Below are positions 27,189 through 35,468 of a stretch of DNA of 43,647 bases, piece by piece; within the stretch, counting starts at the first letter, position 1, and each line of letters begins with the position of its first letter. The notes under the pieces were generated by a model that saw only the letters and a list, made by a program, of their open reading frames with translations, ran no database searches and was not told where the DNA came from. This DNA comes from Ignavibacteria bacterium RIFOXYB12_FULL_35_14 (lineage in GTDB: Bacteria > Bacteroidota > Ignavibacteria > Ignavibacteriales > Ignavibacteriaceae), in the NCBI GenBank assembly GCA_001803045.1, contig MHAR01000010.1:1-43647 (forward strand), given 5' to 3'. The position numbers and the translations under genes are program-made.

Positions 27189-28202
27189 ATGTTCATAGAT
27201 CAAGCAGAACTTGAAATTAAAGCGGGCGATGGCGGTGATGGTGCAGTAACATTTAGAAGAGAAAAGTATGTTCCTAAGGGAGGACCATCAGGAGGCAATG
27301 GCGGAAAAGGCGGTGATGTAATAATTCAGGCTTTCGGTAATCTCAATACACTTTTAGATTTTAAGTACAAAAGAAAATATTTAGCCGGTGATGGAGCAAT
27401 TGGGGGCAGTTCGTTAAAGGATGGTAAGAATGGTAAGGATGTTTTAATAAAAGTTCCAGTAGGAACTATAATAAAAGATTTTGTGGGAGTCCATGCCTTT
27501 GGCAAAAGCCATAAAATTCTTGCAGATCTTGATGGGGAAGGGAAAAGCATCATTATTGCTAAAGGTGGAAAAGGAGGAAAAGGTAACAGCAACTTTGCAA
27601 CATCAACAAATCAAGCACCAAGATATGCCGAAGAAGGGAAGAAAGGTGAGTCAAAAAAAATCATTCTTGAACTGAAATTAATTGCCGATGTTGGAATTGT
27701 TGGTTTTCCAAATGCCGGAAAATCAACTTTGATTTCCGTTATCTCCTCTGCTAAACCAAAAATTTCTGATTATCCGTTTACAACTCTTGAACCAAACCTT
27801 GGAATTGTTTATTACAAAGATTATAAAAATTTTACAGTTGCAGATATTCCCGGAATTATTGAAGGTGCTCACGAAGGCAAAGGATTGGGATTAAAATTTC
27901 TAAGACATATTGAAAGAACAAAAATTCTGCTATTTATGATAGAAGTTACTTCTGAAAATATTGAAAAGGACTTCAAAATTTTATTGAATGAGCTGAAACA
28001 GTACAGTAAAAAATTGGCAAAACGTAAAAAGATTATTGCACTTTCAAAGTCCGATTTGCTTGAAGAAAAAAGCTTTGCTACGATATCACGAAAAAAAATA
28101 TCTAAAGAAGTCATTCCCGTTATTTTAATTTCGGCTGTTACCAACGAAGGAATACCAGGATTGCTCGATAAATTATGGGAAGCGCTGCAACATACAGACT
28201 GA
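27189..28202 (+). CDS. obg: Obg/CgtA GTPase
   Basis: 337 residues. The N-terminal glycine-rich Obg fold (1-157) is clear in GGPSGGNGGKGGDV and KGGKGGKGN. The GTPase domain follows: G1 GFPNAGKST (172-180), switch II/G3 DIPGIIEGAHEGKGLG, G4 SKSD in place of NKxD, G5 near ISAVTNEG. It lacks the optional C-terminal OCT domain, which is usual in this group. Obg binds the 50S subunit and acts in late assembly and in the stringent response. It is directly after the 444-aa gene. Confidence 0.95.
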   Translation: MFIDQAELEIKAGDGGDGAVTFRREKYVPKGGPSGGNGGKGGDVIIQAFGNLNTLLDFKYKRKYLAGDGAIGGSSLKDGKNGKDVLIKVPVGTIIKDFVGVHAFGKSHKILADLDGEGKSIIIAKGGKGGKGNSNFATSTNQAPRYAEEGKKGESKKIILELKLIADVGIVGFPNAGKSTLISVISSAKPKISDYPFTTLEPNLGIVYYKDYKNFTVADIPGIIEGAHEGKGLGLKFLRHIERTKILLFMIEVTSENIEKDFKILLNELKQYSKKLAKRKKIIALSKSDLLEEKSFATISRKKISKEVIPVILISAVTNEGIPGLLDKLWEALQHTD

Positions 28203-28431
28203 CAGCTTAATCCTCAATATGGAAGGCAGAACATGCGCAATGGGTGTCCCGATATAACCGTTTGGAAAAGCAGCTAAAGTATAGGCATAATCTTAAGACT
28301 TATCCTAAGAATTTTTAGAATTAAAGAAACAGTGCAAAACCTTCAAGTTTGCAGCTACAGTTAAAAAATCAAAACCATGAAAGTTTTCCCTACTTGCTCG
28401 CTTATGAAGGGCTAGGAACTTGATGTTTTTC

Positions 28432-28462
28432 TTTGAAATCGAAGCTAATGTATCTATATTTG
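28432..28462 (+). promoter_or_regulatory. Bacteroidetes-type promoter for tRNA-Met/secG
   Basis: TTTG (28432-28435), 19 bases, TATATTTG (28455-28462): a perfect match to TTTG-N19-21-TAnnTTTG. The mature tRNA begins 17 bases further on, a fitting distance. Confidence 0.65.
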
Positions 28463-28478
28463 CACTCCGTTTTAATAA

Positions 28479-28552
28479 GGCGGGGTAGCTCAGTTGGTTA
28501 GAGCAGTGGAATCATAATCCACGTGTCGGGGGTTCGAATCCCTCCCCCGCTA
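28479..28552 (+). tRNA. tRNA-Met (CAT)
   Basis: A 74-base cloverleaf: acceptor GGCGGGG with CCCCGCT (first pair G-U), D arm GCTC/GAGC, anticodon stem GTGGA/TCCAC with loop ATCATAA giving anticodon CAT, five-base variable region, T arm GGGGG-TTCGAAT-CCCTC. No CCA is encoded. The structure fits an elongator Met tRNA; a lysidine-modified Ile tRNA cannot be excluded from the anticodon alone. secG begins 22 bases downstream and probably shares the transcript. Confidence 0.93.
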
Positions 28553-28573
28553 CATAAAAATTTAGGAGTAAAA

Positions 28574-28909
28574 ATGTTTACGTTATTAATGACTTTATCG
28601 ACAATAATTGCCGTATTTCTAGTGATTGTAATACTACTTCAATCAAGTAAAGGCGGCGGCTTAGCAGGTACTTTAGGCGGCGCTAACATGGGAACAATGT
28701 TCGGAACAAGAAGAACTGCTGACTTTTTAAGTAAGGCAAGCTGGTGGCTTGGTGGAGCTCTAGCCGCTCTTGCTTTAGCTATTAATTTGTTTTTTCTACC
28801 TGGGCAGACAACTGCGGAACAAAGAGAAAGTATAATTCAGCAATCGGGAAGACAAAATATTCCACAGACGCCAACATTACCGCAGCAAAATCCTACACAG
28901 CAGAAATAA
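28574..28909 (+). CDS. secG: preprotein translocase subunit SecG
   Basis: 111 residues. Two membrane helices flank the conserved cytoplasmic loop QSSKGGGLAGTLGG..MGTMFG, the SecG signature. The tail is rich in Gln and Pro (about 80-111). The ATG at 28574 is chosen because AGGAG lies 6 bases upstream; longer in-frame starts run back into the tRNA. SecG aids SecA-driven export through SecYE. A strong terminator follows. Confidence 0.93.
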   Translation: MFTLLMTLSTIIAVFLVIVILLQSSKGGGLAGTLGGANMGTMFGTRRTADFLSKASWWLGGALAALALAINLFFLPGQTTAEQRESIIQQSGRQNIPQTPTLPQQNPTQQK

Positions 28910-28924
28910 CAACTCATGGTTTAG

Positions 28925-28949
28925 CCTCGAAGAAATTTCGAGGTTTTTT
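28925..28949 (+). terminator. intrinsic terminator after secG
   Basis: CCTCGAA pairs with TTCGAGG (28925-28931 with 28937-28943), followed by six T. It overlaps the last bases of the convergent PBP4 gene. Confidence 0.9.
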
Positions 28950-30201
28950 ATTCGGTCAAAGAACAAAGAGCTTTCACTATATCATCCTCAATACTTTTAT
29001 AATAATCACTCCCGCCTTTTGGGAATTCAAAGATTATGCTGACGATAATGTCTTCATTGCTGACAGTTTTTAGATAACCGGCAATTGAGGTGACACCATT
29101 GAGCGAACCGGTTTTACCACGAAAATTATTTTCAGCTAAGCTTCCTTTCAACCGGTGCCTTAGTGTACCATCCACGCCAGCAATAGAAAGTGAATTATAA
29201 TAATCATTGTAGTTGTTAACATCAAAATACATTACTTCTAAAAGGCCAACGATTGCTCCGGGAGTGATTTGATCAAACCTGGAAATACCTGAACCATCAA
29301 CTACAGCAGTTCCCGTGGAAAAAATACCGTTGTCTTCGATGAAGTCGAGTATGGCTTGAGTGGAATAAAACGCATTCCCTTGATCCTGGCTGGCTTCTGC
29401 TCCAATCGTTTTGAATAATCCTTCAGCAAGGAAATTATCGCTGTGTTTGTTTATATGTTTAATTAGTTCTCTAAGCTGTATCCCGGATTCGGATAGCAGT
29501 AAAACTTGCTTTGGCGTTTCACCAACGGCAGAACTCTTCTCAACTTTAATTCCATTTTCAATTAATTTCGATCTTAAAATTGATGCAGCATTAAGCGGAG
29601 GATTTTCAACAGCAGCAACAGAAGTCCTAATTCTTCTTCCTCTTCGCTTATGAATTACTTTTCGATTTCTATCCACAGTCAGTGCAGAAATTGGAGGGAG
29701 TTTTACATTAGCTGTTTCATCTGTAATCCAGTCATCACGCTTGTAAACGTTATCAAAGTAAGTGTCATCACCAATAATATTTCCAGTAACCCGTGTTATT
29801 CCTTTGAACTTTATTTCATTTACCATCCGTTCCAAATCGTATTGCGAAAAAGTTGAATTACCAAATCCTTTGATGTAAAGATTTCCGTTAATAACACCAT
29901 CCTTAATGTTGAAATCATTAGTAAATATTCTTGTGGATATTTTAAAGTCGCCGCCTAAATTCGATAGAGCCACAGCAGTTGTGAAAAGTTTTGTGTTTGA
30001 TGCGGGAATCATTGACATAGAATGATTCACTTGAAAAATCGTATCTCTTAAAATGGGATTGTAAATTAGCAACCCTACTTTTAATGATGCCGGAATTACA
30101 TTTAGCAAATCTTCAATTTGCTTTTTCAACTCTTCTTTTGATATGCAGAAAATTTGAGAGCTTAGAATTATAAAAATTAAAATGGATCTTAGTATCATCA
30201 A
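28948..30201 (-). CDS. dacB: D-alanyl-D-alanine carboxypeptidase/endopeptidase, PBP4 (peptidase S13)
   Basis: 417 residues with an N-terminal signal peptide (about 1-20). The three penicillin-binding motifs are present: S68-N-T-K71 (nucleophile Ser68) in IPASNTKLFT, SDN in NKHSDNFLAE, and KTG in FRGKTGSLNGV. It trims or cleaves peptidoglycan cross-links in the periplasm. It is somewhat shorter than E. coli DacB (about 477), mainly in the insert domain between the first two motifs. It converges on secG. Confidence 0.93.
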   Translation of the reverse strand: MMILRSILIFIILSSQIFCISKEELKKQIEDLLNVIPASLKVGLLIYNPILRDTIFQVNHSMSMIPASNTKLFTTAVALSNLGGDFKISTRIFTNDFNIKDGVINGNLYIKGFGNSTFSQYDLERMVNEIKFKGITRVTGNIIGDDTYFDNVYKRDDWITDETANVKLPPISALTVDRNRKVIHKRRGRRIRTSVAAVENPPLNAASILRSKLIENGIKVEKSSAVGETPKQVLLLSESGIQLRELIKHINKHSDNFLAEGLFKTIGAEASQDQGNAFYSTQAILDFIEDNGIFSTGTAVVDGSGISRFDQITPGAIVGLLEVMYFDVNNYNDYYNSLSIAGVDGTLRHRLKGSLAENNFRGKTGSLNGVTSIAGYLKTVSNEDIIVSIIFEFPKGGSDYYKSIEDDIVKALCSLTE

Positions 30202-30232
30202 TTAAGTCGTGGATTTATTTGATTGTTAATTA

Positions 30233-30263
30233 TTTGTATTAAGTAAAGAGAATCATATTTTTG
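30233..30263 (+). promoter_or_regulatory. Bacteroidetes-type promoter upstream of the LOG-family gene
   Basis: TTTG (30233-30236), 19 bases, TATTTTTG (30256-30263). It would give a leader of about 120 bases before the ATG at 30390. Confidence 0.5.
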
Positions 30264-30389
30264 ATTCATTGTTTGAATATTGTTTCTTTCAGCCAAAACT
30301 AACTGTTTGCAAAATAAGCTCTTTTATTAGGACGCCTAAAAATAATGGTTAGTTAAACTAAATACACTTTAAAAATAATTGAGTGATAA

Positions 30390-31247
30390 ATGAAAAAAAT
30401 AACTAAGCCTATTAAAGCTTATGAAAATCCGGAATTCTTAAATTCATCCGATGCAAGAATAATAAGAATGCTAGCGGAATTTATAGAACCACAAAGTAAA
30501 TTCCGCAAACATAAAATCGTTGATACAATTGTATTCTTCGGATCAGCAAGACTGAAATCAAGAAAAGAAAGTCTAGCTGAATACAATAAATTCAAAGTGA
30601 TGAATCCCAAAATACCAGCATTTGCAGAGAATCTACGTTTTGCACAACGTCAATTGGAAATGTCTAAATATTATGAAGATGCAGTTGAGCTATCCAAGCG
30701 GCTCACACATTGGTCAATGAATTTAGGTACTCACTCAAACAGATTTATTATATGCACAGGCGGCGGACCCGGAATAATGGAGGCTGCTAATAAAGGCGCA
30801 AAGTCAGCCGGTGGATTATCTGTTGGTTTGAACATCAGTATTCCTTTTGAACAATTTGTAAATAAATATGTGACTAAAGATCTGAGCTTCGAATTTCATT
30901 ATTTCTTTATGAGAAAATTTTGGTTCGCCTATCTTGCCAAATGCTTGGTGGTTTTTCCTGGCGGATTTGGAACGATGGACGAAATGTTCGAGATTCTTAC
31001 TTTACTTCAGACAGGCAAAATTAAAAAGAAAATGTTATTGGTAGTTTATGATGAACGTTATTGGAAAAAAATCATTAATCTCGATGGCTTAATTAACCAT
31101 GGCGTGATAAACAAGGAAGACATCGATAGTCTTTCTTTTTGCAATAATGTTAATCAGGCATTCAGTCTGATTACAAAGCATTTCGAAAAATATTATTTGA
31201 AAAAAGGAGATATTGAGAACGGTGAGCCAAAGTTAGAGCTAAAATGA
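30390..31247 (+). CDS. LOG-family protein (putative nucleotide 5'-monophosphate phosphoribohydrolase)
   Basis: 285 residues. The family motifs are GGGPGIM (124-130) and PGGFGTMDEMFE (190-201), which build the phosphate- and ribose-binding active site. LOG proteins release nucleobases from nucleoside monophosphates; in plants this activates cytokinins, and bacterial roles include nucleotide salvage. The N-terminal 45 residues and the FFMRKFWFAYLAK helix match the longer bacterial LOG branch. It stands alone, divergent from dacB, and converges on rpsU. Confidence 0.88.
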   Translation: MKKITKPIKAYENPEFLNSSDARIIRMLAEFIEPQSKFRKHKIVDTIVFFGSARLKSRKESLAEYNKFKVMNPKIPAFAENLRFAQRQLEMSKYYEDAVELSKRLTHWSMNLGTHSNRFIICTGGGPGIMEAANKGAKSAGGLSVGLNISIPFEQFVNKYVTKDLSFEFHYFFMRKFWFAYLAKCLVVFPGGFGTMDEMFEILTLLQTGKIKKKMLLVVYDERYWKKIINLDGLINHGVINKEDIDSLSFCNNVNQAFSLITKHFEKYYLKKGDIENGEPKLELK

Positions 31248-31268
31248 AAAAGCCCCAATTAAGGGGCT
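31247..31268 (-). terminator. intrinsic terminator after rpsU
   Basis: On the minus strand AGCCCC pairs with GGGGCT (31263-31268 with 31251-31256) around a six-base loop, then TTTT. It serves rpsU and may also stop the convergent LOG transcript. Confidence 0.85.
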
Positions 31269-31275
31269 TACAAAA

Positions 31276-31467
31276 CTACTCCATCGGACCAAATCTGTGG
31301 GCACGTCTTTGAGCTTTTTGTTTTTCCATGCGTTTCTTAACAGAAGGTTTTTGGAAGAAGCTTCTCTTCTTAAACTCTTTAAGAACTCCTGAGCGTTCAT
31401 ATTTTTTCTTGAATCTTCTCAGAGCTTTATCGATTGATTCATTATCGCCAATGGTAATTCCAACCAA
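31276..31467 (-). CDS. rpsU: 30S ribosomal protein bS21
   Basis: 63 residues, highly basic, with the family pattern ESIDKALRRFKKKYERSGVL then KPSVKKRMEKQKAQRRA, cut here: ESIDKALRRFKKK and KPSVKKRMEKQKAQRR. bS21 helps base-pairing between 16S rRNA and mRNA. It begins 1 base after the stop of the zinc-ribbon gene, so the two are co-translated. Confidence 0.95.
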   Translation of the reverse strand: MVGITIGDNESIDKALRRFKKKYERSGVLKEFKKRSFFQKPSVKKRMEKQKAQRRAHRFGPME

Positions 31468-31468
31468 A

Positions 31469-31870
31469 CTAATTCACCTCGTTTCCCGGTTGTTGATTTA
31501 TTGATTCTACTAAATTTTTATTTCCGGATTTCTGAAATTCAACAGTAATAGAACTTCGGCCATCCGATAATATTTTTTTTGCAATTATTTTTCCAAAATC
31601 GTCCCAGCTCTGATGATAAATAGACTGACCGATATCAAAAGTTTTATCGGGAGAATATGTAACGCATTCCTCGTTTTCTATTCCATCAAGTGAAACTTTT
31701 TTTGCTTTAGCATCGGTTTTAATATCGATAATTGTTTTATGCTTGCATTTTTTACACTTAGCCCAACGTTTATTCTCATCTTCGTTGGGAGATACATCGC
31801 CGGATATTTCCATTTTTGTTACTGCGTTACAAAAATTACAAAAGGCCTCGATGTTTTTAACTCGTGCCAT
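31469..31870 (-). CDS. zinc-ribbon protein with CarD/UvrD-C-like SH3 module, upstream of rpsU
   Basis: 133 residues. Two CxxC pairs, Cys11/Cys14 and Cys39/Cys42, make a probable zinc ribbon. The C-terminal half reads YSPDKTFDIGQSIYHQSWDD, then FGKII..K and ITVEF...NKNLV: the G-x-x-I-x-H...GKI...I-x-V-x-F pattern of small SH3-like barrels in CarD and at the C-terminus of UvrD-type proteins, which bind RNA polymerase. The tight operon with rpsU suggests a link to translation or transcription. Domain calls are by pattern and not verified; function unknown. Confidence 0.65.
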   Translation of the reverse strand: MARVKNIEAFCNFCNAVTKMEISGDVSPNEDENKRWAKCKKCKHKTIIDIKTDAKAKKVSLDGIENEECVTYSPDKTFDIGQSIYHQSWDDFGKIIAKKILSDGRSSITVEFQKSGNKNLVESINQQPGNEVN

Positions 31871-31930
31871 ACTTCACCAATCTTTAATTTGTAACGCTAA
31901 TTTAACTAAGTTGACGAGTATTATCAACCG

Positions 31931-32395
31931 CTACTTTCGAGGTTTATGGGGTGTAATTACTAAAACCGGGCATTTTGCGTATCTAATCACCTTTTCAGCT
32001 ACACTGCCGAGCAAAGTATGAAGCAAGCCGGTTCTTCCGTGAGTTGCAATTACTATTAAGTCAATTTTGTGATCTTTTGAATATTTAACGATTTCATCGT
32101 AATCGTTACCTTTTTTCAGCACGGGTTCAATTTCAATGTCTTCACTTTTACCTTTTTTTATTTTCTTTATTGCATTTTCAAGAGATTTCTTACCCTCTTC
32201 TTCAAATGATTTAAGAATTTTTTCTTGTGATAAATCAAGCGATCGAATTGCTAAGATTGGTGGAGTCTTTTCAAGTACGTGCAGTAAATGAATTTTAGCT
32301 TTGTATTGATTTGCCAATTCAATGGCATAATCAGCAGCGCTTAAAGATGTGGGGCTTAAATCGGTTGGCAGCAAAATATTTTTAATCTTAAACAT
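31931..32395 (-). CDS. universal stress protein (UspA family)
   Basis: 154 residues, one Usp domain. The opening KNILLPTDLSPTSLSAADYA and the closing ATHG-RTGLLHTLL-GS then PVLVITP show the ATP-binding type (G-9x-GS). It is the third gene of a sigma / anti-sigma / Usp unit (13-base gap), which suggests it is part of the regulon or feeds back on the anti-sigma factor; that is inference. Confidence 0.9.
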   Translation of the reverse strand: MFKIKNILLPTDLSPTSLSAADYAIELANQYKAKIHLLHVLEKTPPILAIRSLDLSQEKILKSFEEEGKKSLENAIKKIKKGKSEDIEIEPVLKKGNDYDEIVKYSKDHKIDLIVIATHGRTGLLHTLLGSVAEKVIRYAKCPVLVITPHKPRK

Positions 32396-32408
32396 GATTA
32401 TTTCTTAC

Positions 32409-33248
32409 TTAAAGTGAACAAAATAAATTTTCGATTTCGGTTTTTGAAGCATTGGAAACAATAGCGCAAATGTTATTATCCATTTTTTTCATCAAGGTTG
32501 TGCGATCATCTTTTATCGTAATGTAACAATTCCCTTCATCAAGATATTTCATCATGTCTTCAGACAGCTTTATCGCTTCACTCTTATTCAGACACGATTC
32601 ATCAACCTGAAACAAATAGATAATCTTTCCCTTATCGTTGGAGTAAACATGATGTGCAAACTTTTCTCCACCGGCTTCTAAAACTACTGCACCAAGAATC
32701 TTCCACTGTTCACATGTAGGTATTTGAGTCGAATATTTGACGCCATTAGCCGAAAAGAATTTCTTAATATTGTCCGCATCATCAGTTAAAATTTGAGGAA
32801 TTAACTTTCCAGTAAGAATGCTATTAAAATTACTAGCTGCCTGAATAAACATATTTTCCGAACCCAATTGCTTTGAAGCGAGTTCTGTAATTTCATTTTT
32901 CGAGCTTTGATTTAGTACCAAAATAATCGCAATTAAGATTAATATTACTGCACTGGAAATTGCAAATGCCGGCTTCGAAAAAATACTCTTCAAGAATTCT
33001 AACTGTTGAGGTAACGGATTCTCTACCGGTTTAATTTTCTTTGAGATTCTTTGTTTTAGTTTTTTAGGAGCAGAATGGAATGCGCATTTATTTTGGACCA
33101 ACGATTTGGTGAAGCGTAAGATATCATATTCCCTTTGTAAGTCGGGATTTGCTTCAATCAGCTTTTTGATTTCTGCCGCTTTCGATTTATCGGCGAGCTC
33201 GCCATCAATCAAAGCAGTAAGTTGATATTTTAATTCAATTTTATCCAA
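32409..33248 (-). CDS. membrane-bound anti-sigma factor
   Basis: 279 residues. The cytoplasmic N-terminus (1-75) is an anti-sigma-type helical domain (LTALIDGELADKSKAAEIKK, a common opening of ECF anti-sigma factors) but it lacks the HxxxCxxC zinc motif. One membrane helix spans 93-113. The 165-residue outer domain is unrecognised and has three or four cysteines, which could sense redox or envelope state. The gene begins 22 bases after its cognate sigma gene. The role is inferred from topology and position. Confidence 0.75.
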   Translation of the reverse strand: MDKIELKYQLTALIDGELADKSKAAEIKKLIEANPDLQREYDILRFTKSLVQNKCAFHSAPKKLKQRISKKIKPVENPLPQQLEFLKSIFSKPAFAISSAVILILIAIILVLNQSSKNEITELASKQLGSENMFIQAASNFNSILTGKLIPQILTDDADNIKKFFSANGVKYSTQIPTCEQWKILGAVVLEAGGEKFAHHVYSNDKGKIIYLFQVDESCLNKSEAIKLSEDMMKYLDEGNCYITIKDDRTTLMKKMDNNICAIVSNASKTEIENLFCSL

Positions 33249-33270
33249 TTATCATCGAAAAAATTAAAGA

Positions 33271-33852
33271 TTATACATATCCTTTTTCATTTGCGTATTT
33301 ATATAATTTAGCAAAGAGCATTTTTCTGGCTCTATGCAGCCGCGATCTTACTGTTCCCACAGGGCAATCGATAAAATCAGCAATCTCATCGTAAGTAAAA
33401 CCTTCAATGTCGGATAGAATAATAACCGTCTTGAAATCATCGGGAAGTGAAGCCAATGCTAATGAAATATCATCGTCGAACAGGTTGTCATAAATCTCTT
33501 TTTCAAGATGGGTGCTGTCCGTAGACGAAGGTTTAACATTTTGGTAAAAATTCTCAACGTCTTCATAATCAACTTTATCCGGTTCCTTGCTCTTCTTTCT
33601 ATACGTATTGATGAAAGTGTTTTTCATAATACGGAACAACCATGCTTTGCAATTAGTTCCTTTTTCGAACTTATCAAAAAACCTAAAAGCTTTTAGAAAA
33701 GTATCCTGAACAAGGTCATTTGCATCGTCACCGTCGCCGGTCATTCTCAACGCGAAATTGTAAAGAGCATCTAAATGAGGAAGAGCTTCCAGCTCAAATT
33801 CTTTATACAATTTATTTTGAGATTCAAGTACAGCTGATAATATCGGAAACAT
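33271..33852 (-). CDS. ECF-type RNA polymerase sigma factor
   Basis: 193 residues. Region 2 is seen in DANDLVQDTFLKAFRFFDKF and KAWLFRIMKNTFINTYRKK; region 4 in LPDDFKTVIILSDIEGFTYDEIA then GTVRSRLHRARKML, the helix-turn-helix for the -35 element. No region 3 is present, as expected for the ECF class. It heads an operon with an anti-sigma factor and a universal stress protein. The target promoter cannot be read from this window. Confidence 0.93.
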   Translation of the reverse strand: MFPILSAVLESQNKLYKEFELEALPHLDALYNFALRMTGDGDDANDLVQDTFLKAFRFFDKFEKGTNCKAWLFRIMKNTFINTYRKKSKEPDKVDYEDVENFYQNVKPSSTDSTHLEKEIYDNLFDDDISLALASLPDDFKTVIILSDIEGFTYDEIADFIDCPVGTVRSRLHRARKMLFAKLYKYANEKGYV

Positions 33853-33934
33853 ATTTGTTTTTATTAATCAAATAGGTTGGACTTGAATTTTTGTGCCATG
33901 AATTATACCAAATTTATATCTTTCATCAAAAATA

Positions 33935-35401
33935 CTATTGGATGAGCGCATTAAATACCATACCAAAATGTGATTTTACTCCAACAACAAACCCGTTGAT
34001 CACCGCATAATGAACCTCACCATCTTTCCTTATGATGAAGTTTGCTTTACTCCCAAGTAATTTTTGATTTGAAGTACTTCGTTTATCATTCTTCAGCTTA
34101 ATATTTATTGGCAGATCCGTGAAGGGTTTACTATTGCCTTTTGAATTTAGAATAACACTCGTAAAACCTTCCTTGTAAAGTTTAGCGAAGTCAAGATCCT
34201 TAATCTCATTCATTGAGGTAAACTCTTTAGGATACGTTTTGCCTTGTTGAAGTTCAAATCCGTTCATATCAATGTCTTCATATCCAAAGAAAACAGATAG
34301 GTCGCCCAGGTCTTCGGCTAAGGAAGTAAAGTAAAATTCATTTGCACCGTTATAATTGTTTTCGGTTCGGTTGATTCCGACATCAATTACAATTTCCTTA
34401 TCATCCTTTTTATACTTCAGGTTTCTCAGGATCAAATCAAAAAGATATTGTTCATTCTTTGGGATTTGATCATAAAGTTTGGTCGATTCATGCTTGTAAG
34501 ATTTTGATGCAATACTATAAAAAGCTGAAATGTATGTTATGAAATTCAACTTTCGCAGAAATTGTTTTTCGGTATCTTCTTTCCATCCGCCTGTTTCGAT
34601 AAGAATCGTGCTGGTTCCCCATTTTTGAAAGTTATCTCCAAATGCTCGCGGCTCATAATCGTCCCCGTATTTTGCGATATGGCCGGGAACGAAATGATTC
34701 AGTGTTCTGTAGAGTTCACCAATTAATTTCATTGAGTTTTCTCTTACGCTGTCAACTGATCGATCATGATCGAGAGATGGTGCAAGAAATGAAATTGCTG
34801 CAGATTTGAATGAATTCGACACGGAATATCTTGTACTCTGGTCATGCAAATTAAATCCAAAATCCGGTTTAAGACTTTCAAAAGTTTTTCTTAGAATTAT
34901 CCCTTCGGGAGTTTGCTGACGATTAACATCACGGTTTATATCGATCTCAAAAATATTTCTACGTTGATACACTTCTGCGCCATCAGGATTAACCATTGGC
35001 ATAAAATAAATAGTGAGATTGTCCAATATTGCTTTTTTAATATCGTGCAGGCCATCATTTGCATGGAAAAAGTTAAACACATCAAACAATGCCATTGTAG
35101 CGGTTGGTTCATCGCCATGCATTTGTGACCAAAGAAATACTTTTGATTTTCCTCTCCCAATCGATAGGAGATAAATGTCTCTTCCTTCAACAGATTGACC
35201 GGCTTTTTCAACTGAGAAAATTCCTTGTCTTTTCACTTCATTAATCAAAGACAGAATATCAGCATGCTTAAATCTTCGATGAGTTAATTTGGTTTCGCGG
35301 TAAATCTCATAATTGGAGTATAAATTTTGGGCAAGATCGATGTTTTGTGCCATTGTTATTTCTAAGCCGATAGTGATTATAAAAAATATTTTTTTGATCA
35401 T
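33935..35401 (-). CDS. secreted M14-family zinc carboxypeptidase
   Basis: 488 residues with a signal peptide (1-18). The M14 zinc ligands are His95 and Glu98 in SQMHGDEPT and His186 in FNLHDQ; the catalytic Glu is Glu269 in ILIETGGW. NPDGAEVYQRRN holds the substrate-binding residues. The last 170 residues form an extra domain. Such enzymes remove C-terminal residues from proteins or act on gamma-D-glutamyl wall peptides. It stands alone, divergent from the thioredoxin-fold gene. Confidence 0.9.
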   Translation of the reverse strand: MIKKIFFIITIGLEITMAQNIDLAQNLYSNYEIYRETKLTHRRFKHADILSLINEVKRQGIFSVEKAGQSVEGRDIYLLSIGRGKSKVFLWSQMHGDEPTATMALFDVFNFFHANDGLHDIKKAILDNLTIYFMPMVNPDGAEVYQRRNIFEIDINRDVNRQQTPEGIILRKTFESLKPDFGFNLHDQSTRYSVSNSFKSAAISFLAPSLDHDRSVDSVRENSMKLIGELYRTLNHFVPGHIAKYGDDYEPRAFGDNFQKWGTSTILIETGGWKEDTEKQFLRKLNFITYISAFYSIASKSYKHESTKLYDQIPKNEQYLFDLILRNLKYKKDDKEIVIDVGINRTENNYNGANEFYFTSLAEDLGDLSVFFGYEDIDMNGFELQQGKTYPKEFTSMNEIKDLDFAKLYKEGFTSVILNSKGNSKPFTDLPINIKLKNDKRSTSNQKLLGSKANFIIRKDGEVHYAVINGFVVGVKSHFGMVFNALIQ

Positions 35402-35468
35402 TTCTTTTTCTAATTTTAGTTCATCGAAAGTTATTCACTGTACATCATTTAAGCAAAAGGATTGTGTG

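Noticed and set aside
28523-28573. Longer SecG start
   Set aside because: It lies inside the tRNA gene; the ATG at 28574 has a clear ribosome site and gives a normal SecG N-terminus.
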